5,510 nt of DNA. Source: CAYNWK01 sp964400875 (GTDB taxonomy: Bacteria; Chloroflexota; Anaerolineae; Anaerolineales; UBA4823). Position numbers and translations under genes: made by a program. The stretch covers positions 1 to 5,510 of the forward strand of contig CAYNWK010000238.1 in the NCBI GenBank assembly GCA_964400875.1. Direction: 5' to 3'. The notes below the pieces were generated by a model. The model had not been told where the DNA came from. It made no database searches and saw only the letters and a program-made list of their open reading frames with translations. This document shows positions 1-5,510 of the stretch, one piece after another; the stretch's first letter is position 1, and each line of letters begins with the position of its first letter.

Positions 1-213
1 CAGAATAAGTTCAACCTGCGTATCGAGGTTATCCATAACCGCCTTCAGCTGAGCGTATAACTCGTTGAGGCTCTCGGCTTCATTGAGCAGTGGGATCACG
101 ATCGATACGTCAACCCGCTTTTCAAGGGGGTTACCTGTTTCCTGTTCTCGTGCTGGGTAGCGCTTTAAATCGATCATATCTGCGGAGAGATCATACATGG
201 TAGTTTCTTCCAT
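1..213 (-). CDS. Glycosyltransferase family 2, DPM1/DPG-synthase-like (partial, N-terminus only)
   Basis: Seen: the frame is open from an ATG at 213 to the window edge and gives 71 residues with no stop. After a polar, variable leader of about 33 residues comes VDVSIVIPLLNEAESLNELY (residues 34-53), the first beta-strand and the NE-containing nucleotide-binding loop typical of GT-A fold GT2 enzymes. The pattern 'IVIPxxNEaesL' is the one found in polyprenyl-phosphate sugar transferases (dolichol-phosphate mannose synthase-like, ArnC/GtrB-like). The fragment ends at VELIL, just before the expected VDDGS motif, so the catalytic Asp residues lie outside the window. Inferred role: transfer of a sugar from a nucleotide donor in the cytosol, possibly onto a polyprenyl-phosphate carrier. 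The gene follows the preceding GT2 gene by 17 bases, so co-transcription is likely. The start is not certain: an ATG at 198 has GGAAG at a better spacing (8 bases) than the AGGGA just before the ATG at 213. Confidence 0.85.
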   Translation of the reverse strand, partial: MEETTMYDLSADMIDLKRYPAREQETGNPLEKRVDVSIVIPLLNEAESLNELYAQLKAVMDNLDTQVELIL

Positions 214-216
214 TTT

Positions 217-221
217 TCCCT
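217..221 (-). promoter_or_regulatory. Candidate ribosome binding site for the partial GT2 gene
   Basis: On the minus strand AGGGA lies 3 bases before the ATG at 213, in the 17-base gap after the stop of the preceding GT2 gene. The spacing is short. An alternative site, GGAAG at 207-211, lies 8 bases before a second in-frame ATG at 198, so these two sites leave the start undecided between residues 1 and 6. Confidence 0.35.
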
Positions 222-230
222 GGATGGACA

Positions 231-1151
231 TCACATCGTATCCAAAGTCGAGATCAGGTGACGGTAGTGATTCAGTAAAATCAGGTTTTTTTGCCGCTTT
301 GCACGCTCCTGGAGCAACACCAATGGGGTCATCACCAAACGCGCCAGGGAAGCCGCGTATAAGATAGCCTTGTACAACCCGACCGCGCTGCGAGAATAAT
401 GTTTGCGAAAGTACAAAATTTTGCCCTCGTACAACTGCAAAAACATTTCCTCTGCGACCTGGCTTGTACTCTGGCCGCCATAGTGAACGACCTCAGCTTC
501 AGGCAACCAATACAAGCAATGACCTGACAGCTGGATGCGATAGCAAAGATCCACTTCTTCGGAATACATGAAGAACTTTTCATCCAGCAAGCCGACTTTA
601 TCAAGGACCTTTTTCCCTACAAGCATGCAAGCCCCCATCAACACATCCACCTTTCTGGGCTCGCTGAGACTCCAGTTTTGTATTGGGTATTTTGCCAGCG
701 ACCAAATGCTATCCAGGTTGAACATCCGCCAGAATTCACGAAAAAGGGTTGGTCGAGGGTAGCAGGACCTTTGCAGTGTTCCGTCAGCGTTCAACAACCG
801 CGCTCCTACCGCGCCCGCATTGGGTTTAGCCTGAATAAAATTAAGCAGCTTGCTGAGCGCGCCAGGTTTTAGCTGCGTATCCGGGTTCAACAACAAGACA
901 AAATCACCCGAAGACTGCTGTATTGCCAGGTTGTTTGCCCCGGCAAAACCACAATTCTCCTGGTTGATGATCAACTTTACCTCGGGATACTTATTCTGAA
1001 CCATCGGAACGCTGTCATCGTTAGACGCGTTATCCACCACCCAGATCTCGGCGTCGATACCATCCAAATTTTCGAAAACCGACTCCAGGCATTGGTCCAA
1101 CAGCCGGCAGGTATTCCAGTTAACGATGATTATAGATAGCAATTTATGCAT
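231..1151 (-). CDS. Glycosyltransferase family 2, rhamnosyltransferase-like
   Basis: A complete 306-residue protein, a usual length for single-domain GT2 enzymes. Seen in order: LSIIIVNWNT (5-14), first strand with the NWN nucleotide-binding loop; WVVDNASNDDS (37-47), donor-binding Asp; NCGFAGANN (66-74); LLLNPDTQL (87-94), the metal-binding DXD-equivalent as NPD; MGACMLVGKKVL (172-183) followed by GLLDEKFFMYSEEVDLCYR (187-205), whose EEVD supplies the likely catalytic base; and HYGGQST (223-229). This NWN/NPD/ACM/EEVDLC set is the signature of the family that holds dTDP-rhamnosyl transferases (WbbL, RfbF). The C-terminal tail from about 240 is basic and amphipathic with a hydrophobic stretch at 258-280, which may attach the enzyme to the inner membrane face. 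Inferred role: adding a deoxysugar or other hexose to a growing lipid-linked glycan in the cytosol. Donor and acceptor cannot be read from the sequence. It precedes a second GT2 gene by 17 bases. Confidence 0.93.
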   Translation of the reverse strand: MHKLLSIIIVNWNTCRLLDQCLESVFENLDGIDAEIWVVDNASNDDSVPMVQNKYPEVKLIINQENCGFAGANNLAIQQSSGDFVLLLNPDTQLKPGALSKLLNFIQAKPNAGAVGARLLNADGTLQRSCYPRPTLFREFWRMFNLDSIWSLAKYPIQNWSLSEPRKVDVLMGACMLVGKKVLDKVGLLDEKFFMYSEEVDLCYRIQLSGHCLYWLPEAEVVHYGGQSTSQVAEEMFLQLYEGKILYFRKHYSRSAVGLYKAILYAASLARLVMTPLVLLQERAKRQKNLILLNHYRHLISTLDTM

Positions 1152-1313
1152 GATTCGATCTCACCAACTCCAGATCTGACCCCGGATGAAAGTTTAGATG
1201 GCGGGGAACCGATTATGATTAACCAAATAAGGACTACAGAGTTCGCTGGTGGCATATCTCCCTTTTACAGCAAACTATGTCGATTAGGTTAACAAGTATC
1301 GGTGCCGCGGTGG
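1152..1313 (-). other. 162-base intergenic gap between propeller gene and GT2 gene
   Basis: This is the largest gap in the window, while the other complete gaps are 17 and about 60 bases. I see no GC-rich stem-loop followed by a T run on the minus strand after the propeller stop, so read-through into the GT2 gene is possible. A weak CATAAT (minus strand, about 1205-1210) resembles a -10 box, but no fitting -35 box stands before it. The gap also contains a short open frame that starts with ATG at 1255 behind AAAAGGGAG and ends at 1130, inside the GT2 start. This could be a leader peptide or chance. Confidence 0.5.
1160..1165 (-). promoter_or_regulatory. Ribosome binding site of the complete GT2 gene
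   Basis: GGTGAG on the minus strand ends 8 bases before the ATG at 1151, a normal Shine-Dalgarno spacing. It supports that ATG as the start, and the first beta-strand of the GT-A fold begins only four residues later, as is typical for this family. Confidence 0.6.
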
Positions 1314-4274
1314 TTAAGGAGCGCTTGCCTCTATCGCAGCCACCAAGTTATCGATGTAGAACAAATCACCCACAGGCATTGCCGGGACATCGATATACTT
1401 ACTAAGTTCCGTCCTGGATTCCAGTGAAATCATGGCTTTTGCCTGAAAGAGGGCATGCATATCGTAAAGTGGTACAAAAATGCCTTCTGCAAATGCCATT
1501 TCCGCTTTAGAAACAAACCAGTAGGGCGCTAGGAGCTCATACTCGTCGATCGCAGCTTGAATCTCGGAGTTCGCGGATGAAGTTCTTAAATATTCAGCCA
1601 GTTCGGGAACCAAGTACATGAAGTTCCTCGAAACATTTAACGTACGACAATAATACTTCGATGACGATCCAGAGAAAAACTCATCAGATGTCTCAAGGGT
1701 AAAGTTTGCAACTCTCGAAGCCTTTAAGTCTTCTAGTGTGGCTTTTACATCACTCGATTCGGGATAGCCGGCGAGCTTTTGTAATTCAAGATAGCCAATA
1801 TAGCCCGCGATAAAGGCGTTATGTACTTGCGGCATTTCCTGCAACACTGCTTCCAAAGGAGGAGCTTCGAGCTTATTCGCCGCAGCGTCGAAAATGGATT
1901 TGGCGCCACCAAAGACCTGGGCGTACTTCCACAAGCTGTAAAAGCTTTGCGGTGCGAAATTCCAACCGGCGAAATTGTTATTCTTCGTTTGGGGTGAATA
2001 AGCAGCCATCGAAAGAGTGATTTCCGGCGGCAAAATCAACCACTCCCGCAGCGTTCCCGATTTCCAACCTATGTGGTTATATTGATAGGGTGGAAAAGAC
2101 TGAAACTCGCTCTTCAGGTAATTCTTCGTTTGTTGCTGTAGATCGGGAGTGAGATAGGGTAATGATCTCAGCAAGAAATACTGGATATCCGCTGGATGGT
2201 GCCAGTAATCGATTAAATAATCACCGCAAGTGAATTTACTGCGTACGTCAAAAATCCCCGTGCTCATATATCCGGGTTTGAGATGACCGGCTGAGAGGAT
2301 CTTTTTCACTTCGGCGGCTAGCTTTTCTTTCAATTGCTCGACGCTGAACGCCGGGAGGTTATCATCAGGAGAGTTTGCAGAGACCATCGGTAGCGCCTGT
2401 GGTGCACCCTTGGAAGGACCAAAGGCGATAACCGCATTGCTGCGCTGCATGAATAGCATGCCATTGTAGGGAATAGGCGGGGCTTGATCGCCGTGATATC
2501 CGTATACACCGTTCTTGCTACCATAGGAGGCATACACTGACTCAGGGCCTCCATAATAGCGCACATTGTATCCAGGGAGAGATTTAAATTCTGAATAATT
2601 GTCCTCTCGCCCACCTGTATTTCCACCAGTCGGCGGCAGATCCCCTGCCAGATACTGATCGTAGAAGTACTCATTCGGTATTGTTATATCGAACGATCCA
2701 GACTGGCGGTCACAACACAAGTTCCAGAAGATACGGTCACCGCCAGCAGAATATGCGTGCGGCTCGTCGACGGCTCCCCAGTCCGAAGTCACCACACTGA
2801 GGTAGGGAGTTCCGATCTGCCAACCCGAGACCTGACCGCCAGGGATACTCGGATCGGACATGTAGCTATTCGTCTGGTAAAGAACGCCATCACTGCCCAA
2901 GATTGGTGGGTAGCGATTACCCTGGCCTTTTGTCCCGAACCAAAGGATTGGGGCATATTCAGGCTTACCGTCGCCATCGAAGTCCGTGGTGTATTCTGTT
3001 CCGGTAGCCTTATTTAATACAAAGTAAGTCCTCCGCCACGGATATTTTTCGAAATACTCCGTGATTGGCATCGAACCCCCTTCTGACTTGCTGGCGTCAA
3101 TCGTAGGGGTGCCGGCCACCCAATTACCTGGTTGTTTACCGATTGGTCCGACTAAGGTGCCTTGTGGATTAGTAGCACGATTCGGATAAACCGATTCCTC
3201 GTCAAGGTCGGTCAAAGTTCCAGGTCCCAAATCAGATCCCACCCGGTAGCCAGAACTACCTGAGAAAATTACGTAATCTCCAGCCACGACTGGCCACCAG
3301 GAATGGAATCCTGCCCCGGGCAGGTGCTCCGATTTCCAAACTAGGTTGCCGTCTTGAGCGTTCAATGCATAGGCGTGCCCATCGTCCGATGCGAAATATA
3401 CCACCCCGTCACTATATGCGGCAGAATAATGGATCGGACCTTGAGTTGGATACTGCCAAACCAACTGTCCGTTGTTAGCGTTAATGGCATAAAAACAACC
3501 ATCACGATTGCCTGCATAAACGATTCCATTCACCACTAATGGATTGGTATCGAAACCGGCTCCTGCTTGGAACTTCCAAATGCCTTTTCCAGTGCTCGCA
3601 TTAATGGCATGTAAGTAGCGATCGAACCCACCGACATACAAAATCCCGCCACTGGCTGTTGGAGAGTGCCCGAGAGGCATTTCGGTGGAGTAGACCCACT
3701 TCTCGCTGCCCGATGACGGATCCAGGGCATATAACCCCTTGGATGTCGAAATAAAAAGAGAATCGTATGCGGCGACAATCTGAACTCGATAGGGGATGTA
3801 GGCCTCAAATGGTCGGTACCACCAGACATCGAGCGAATCACTTACTTCATCTGGAACCCAGGAAGTACGCGCCGGGTTGGCTGCCGCCATGGACCAGCTG
3901 TTACTGGCCTCTAGGGTAGCTGGGGTTTGGGTGAAGTCGGATTGTGTGTCGGTAAGACCTTGTACACAGGTGCTTAATGGGAGCGTAGGTTGCGATTGGT
4001 TAACGGTAATTGGAAGGAAAAGCGCCATGGAGGAAGAGGAACTCGCCGGCACAGCCATTGTCGCCTGGAGATTAAGTGTGGGGTTTTCACCATTCCCGTC
4101 TGTGCTATTCAGGGTAAATAGAGCTCCCGGCAAAGATTCTCTCCCGATCTTCGTCGCAGTCACAGTTTTGATCGAATCGCCAAAACCCAGGCACGACCCA
4201 AGGGTTGCCACCAAAACGGTGAGAATAGCCATGATCATAATATTCTTTCGGAACATGGCCTTACTATAAATCAT
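1314..4274 (-). CDS. Exported PQQ/BamB-like beta-propeller protein with a C-terminal helical region
   Basis: 986 residues from the chosen ATG. Seen: a signal sequence ending in LGSC (Cys28, possible lipobox); a Ser-rich low-complexity stretch, SSSSS, followed by LFLPIT (about 76-91); a propeller-entry motif SWSMAAANPARTSW (126-139); and four regular blades at about 173-316 with the pattern xYAhxxxxGxxxW and then hVYhxSxDG, each 40 residues apart. Less regular propeller-like sequence continues to about 620 and includes a calcium-loop-like DFDGDGKPE (431-439) and vicinal cysteines (520-521). From about 643 the protein changes to helix-forming sequence rich in Tyr, Trp and Leu (for example DYWHHPADIQYFLL, 689-702) through to the end. 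Known: such propellers are usually binding or scaffold domains outside the cytoplasm. Inferred: an extracytoplasmic surface protein linked to the surrounding glycan genes. Whether the helical part is an enzyme such as an alpha/alpha-toroid hydrolase or lyase is not shown. BamB itself is far shorter. An in-frame TTG at 4310 and an ATG at 4256 are alternative starts. Confidence 0.85.
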   Translation of the reverse strand: MIYSKAMFRKNIMIMAILTVLVATLGSCLGFGDSIKTVTATKIGRESLPGALFTLNSTDGNGENPTLNLQATMAVPASSSSSMALFLPITVNQSQPTLPLSTCVQGLTDTQSDFTQTPATLEASNSWSMAAANPARTSWVPDEVSDSLDVWWYRPFEAYIPYRVQIVAAYDSLFISTSKGLYALDPSSGSEKWVYSTEMPLGHSPTASGGILYVGGFDRYLHAINASTGKGIWKFQAGAGFDTNPLVVNGIVYAGNRDGCFYAINANNGQLVWQYPTQGPIHYSAAYSDGVVYFASDDGHAYALNAQDGNLVWKSEHLPGAGFHSWWPVVAGDYVIFSGSSGYRVGSDLGPGTLTDLDEESVYPNRATNPQGTLVGPIGKQPGNWVAGTPTIDASKSEGGSMPITEYFEKYPWRRTYFVLNKATGTEYTTDFDGDGKPEYAPILWFGTKGQGNRYPPILGSDGVLYQTNSYMSDPSIPGGQVSGWQIGTPYLSVVTSDWGAVDEPHAYSAGGDRIFWNLCCDRQSGSFDITIPNEYFYDQYLAGDLPPTGGNTGGREDNYSEFKSLPGYNVRYYGGPESVYASYGSKNGVYGYHGDQAPPIPYNGMLFMQRSNAVIAFGPSKGAPQALPMVSANSPDDNLPAFSVEQLKEKLAAEVKKILSAGHLKPGYMSTGIFDVRSKFTCGDYLIDYWHHPADIQYFLLRSLPYLTPDLQQQTKNYLKSEFQSFPPYQYNHIGWKSGTLREWLILPPEITLSMAAYSPQTKNNNFAGWNFAPQSFYSLWKYAQVFGGAKSIFDAAANKLEAPPLEAVLQEMPQVHNAFIAGYIGYLELQKLAGYPESSDVKATLEDLKASRVANFTLETSDEFFSGSSSKYYCRTLNVSRNFMYLVPELAEYLRTSSANSEIQAAIDEYELLAPYWFVSKAEMAFAEGIFVPLYDMHALFQAKAMISLESRTELSKYIDVPAMPVGDLFYIDNLVAAIEASAP
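3327..3758 (-). repeat. Four tandem propeller blades with exact 120-base period
   Basis: Within the propeller gene the motifs LYALDPSSG, LHAINASTG, FYAINANNG and AYALNAQDG lie exactly 40 residues apart (motif residues 181, 221, 261 and 301). At DNA level the matching bases fall at 3721, 3601, 3481 and 3361, and the 10-base string ttaatggcat (plus strand) is identical at 3481 and 3601. Each unit continues with a Trp-containing strand (EKWVYS, GIWKFQ, LVWQYP, LVWKSE) and a hVYhG/S-D strand. These are PQQ/quinoprotein-type W-repeats, kept in strict length register, which suggests internal duplication. Confidence 0.85.
4191..4256 (-). other. Signal sequence with possible lipoprotein cleavage site
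   Basis: The segment from Met7 has basic residues (FRKN), then a hydrophobic core IMIMAILTVLVATLGS, then Cys at codon 4191-4193. LGSC resembles a lipobox, although Gly at the -2 position is less common than Ala, Ser or Thr. This predicts export and either lipid anchoring through Cys28 or ordinary signal peptidase cleavage nearby. It also argues that the true start is the ATG at 4274 or 4256 rather than the TTG further upstream. Confidence 0.65.
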
Positions 4275-4334
4275 TGAACTTTTAACTTCAATAGTACCGT
4301 GGTGTGGCAAATTTTCGGGTCAGTTCTGGAATTT

Positions 4335-5510
4335 CTACCTTAAGGTTGATCGATGTTGTTCCTGATTTGAAGTAAACGAGAGCCAACCTTCTTCCAATAA
4401 AATTGAAAACTCTGCAATAGCCAGCCCGGCGAAGAATATCAAAACCGCATCGATGGGCAAACGGTAGCGCACCAATGCCCATGTCAGGATATGGATGAGG
4501 CTGTAGATGATGATAAACATATAAATCAGGGCGATAGGGGAATTCACAAAATCTTGTCCGAACCATCTCTTCGATCTGCCATTGCCAATCGTGCGGACTA
4601 AACCGTAAATAATAAAAGGTAGAAAGAAGCCAAAAGAACTTACCCTGGCCAGGTTGCTGATCGTACTGGAGGCTGGGTCTGGCCAGAATTTAAAATATTC
4701 CGGCACCCGGCTTAAACTCAAACGTATATATCGTACCGGATCATCCAGGATAAAGCCGATACCACGCTGTAGTAGTGCCTGATCAAGCGCCGCCTCATCT
4801 AAATTCCGCAGCTCATCCGGAATAAGCTGCTGATAGGTGTCGCCCATCTCTGCCGCGGGTATGAATTTTGTCCCCTGGATTGGATGGTTCGCCCAAAACA
4901 GAACGTATCCCGAATTGGTGTTGAGCGGCACGAATCGATCGAAGCGAGCATAGTTATATAAAGTTACTGGCAGAATCATCGCCGCCAGAACGAAACCGAC
5001 GATCGCGGCGGACCATAGCAGTCGCCTGATGGCATGTATACGGTATGCGATCCCAAACAACCACAAGAACAAAAATGGGATGAACAGCAAAACCAGTTGG
5101 CGGAGGAGCAGACCAACGCCAGCGCAAATCCCAAAAGCCAGGGCAACCTTCCAATAGCCACGCTCGGTGATCCGCTCCGACAAGTGGATGGTTAACAGCA
5201 GCAATCCCAGGACGGCCGTGATGAAAAAAGGTTCGGTCATCAACGTGCCTGCGTAGTAAATAAAATATGCATATATTGCAGTTATCCCAGCAGCGAGCAT
5301 CGGCACTCGCCGTTGGTAAGCTGCATGTTCGGACAAGGTATCACCAAGCAGTTTCCTGGCGAGGAGATATGCCAGATAAGGCTGCAGCACACCAACTGCC
5401 ACGGCCTGGATCAGCCGGGCTATCAGCGGTTTTACTCCGAACAAAGCATAGACGCCCACCAGGTAAAGTGTATAGATAAAGCTCCAGTGGGCGGTGGGCG
5501 CATTGGCAGC
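4335..5510 (-). CDS. Membrane glycosyltransferase, GT39/PMT_2 (ArnT-like), partial with N-terminus missing
   Basis: The frame is open to the window edge (391 residues visible), so the gene starts beyond 5510 and the internal GTG at 5459 is not the start. Seen: about ten hydrophobic segments (roughly residues 9-25, 29-54, 71-87, 92-110, 122-137, 139-156, 164-185, 292-309, 325-347, 351-371). Family landmarks are NAPTAHWSF near the visible start (the conserved P-loop-like region after the first helix), TEPFFI (92-97), LLRQLVLL (135-142), LYNYARFDRFVPL (184-196), a polar loop of about 100 residues (190-290), and HILTWALVRYRLPI (340-353) before the last helix. These match bacterial PMT_2/ArnT-like enzymes, which move a sugar from a polyprenyl-phosphate donor to an acceptor on the outer membrane face. 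The catalytic Asp/Glu of the first external loop should lie upstream, outside the window. Its stop is 60 bases before the ATG of the propeller gene, so an operon is likely. Substrate and acceptor are unknown. Confidence 0.88.
   Translation of the reverse strand, partial: AANAPTAHWSFIYTLYLVGVYALFGVKPLIARLIQAVAVGVLQPYLAYLLARKLLGDTLSEHAAYQRRVPMLAAGITAIYAYFIYYAGTLMTEPFFITAVLGLLLLTIHLSERITERGYWKVALAFGICAGVGLLLRQLVLLFIPFLFLWLFGIAYRIHAIRRLLWSAAIVGFVLAAMILPVTLYNYARFDRFVPLNTNSGYVLFWANHPIQGTKFIPAAEMGDTYQQLIPDELRNLDEAALDQALLQRGIGFILDDPVRYIRLSLSRVPEYFKFWPDPASSTISNLARVSSFGFFLPFIIYGLVRTIGNGRSKRWFGQDFVNSPIALIYMFIIIYSLIHILTWALVRYRLPIDAVLIFFAGLAIAEFSILLEEGWLSFTSNQEQHRSTLR

Noticed and set aside
1301..1313. 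GC-rich CCGCGG sequence just after the propeller stop as a terminator
   Set aside because: It is a short palindrome with no loop and no following T run on the minus strand.
2330..3017. Several open frames of 60-115 codons on both strands inside the propeller gene
   Set aside because: The 998-codon frame is uninterrupted through this region with coherent propeller sequence, so the others are overlapping shadows.
3877..4269. A 130-codon open frame on the plus strand
   Set aside because: It lies fully antisense within the propeller gene's signal and N-terminal region, whose frame has clear protein features. The plus-strand translation has no recognisable domain.
1314..4274. Assignment as a PQQ-dependent alcohol or glucose dehydrogenase
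   Set aside because: The irregular blades and the helical C-terminus do not match a quinoprotein dehydrogenase, and I cannot identify its PQQ-binding and calcium-binding active site residues.
1314..4274. Assignment as the outer membrane assembly factor BamB
   Set aside because: BamB is around 400 residues with a full eight-blade propeller. This protein is more than twice that length, has a different C-terminus and sits among glycosyltransferase genes.
4288..4566. A 92-codon minus-strand open frame overlapping the end of the GT39 gene
   Set aside because: It is out of frame with the GT39 C-terminus, which has clear family motifs and membrane segments there. The shadow translation shows no motif.
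5457..5459. GTG at 5459 as the start of the GT39 gene
   Set aside because: The frame stays open upstream to the window edge and encodes family-like sequence (NAPTAHWSF), so the gene begins outside the window.

Overview
The window carries four protein-coding genes, all on the minus strand and all apparently read in the same direction (from high to low coordinates). Two run off the window edges. The codon-level content and the proteins are bacterial. The host cannot be fixed from the sequence. Hints that fit a Chloroflexota/Anaerolineae-like bacterium are a very large secreted PQQ-type propeller protein, a Ser-rich segment followed by an 'LFLPIT' stretch, and a glycosyltransferase-rich locus. 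This is inference with low to moderate confidence.

Layout in transcription order: (1) 5510-4335, the C-terminal 391 residues of a multi-pass membrane glycosyltransferase of the GT39/PMT_2 (ArnT-like) type, with its start outside the window; (2) a spacer of about 60 bases; (3) 4274-1314, a 986-residue exported, probably lipid-anchored protein with an N-terminal PQQ/BamB-like beta-propeller and a C-terminal alpha-helical region that I do not recognise; (4) a 162-base intergenic gap (1313-1152) without a convincing terminator; (5) 1151-231, a complete GT2 glycosyltransferase of the rhamnosyltransferase (WbbL/RfbF-like) kind; (6) a 17-base gap and then 213-1, the N-terminal 71 residues of a second GT2 enzyme of the dolichol-phosphate-mannose-synthase-like type, with the rest outside the window.

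Together this looks like part of a cell-surface glycan locus. Cytosolic GT2 enzymes would build glycan or charge a polyprenyl-phosphate carrier, and the GT39 enzyme would use such lipid-linked sugars on the outer face of the membrane. The large propeller protein sits in the middle of the set and is the least explained part. Its four clearest blades repeat at exactly 40 residues (120 bases), and its C-terminal third or so is a separate helical module of unknown role. No RNA genes, mobile elements, CRISPR arrays or strong promoters were seen.
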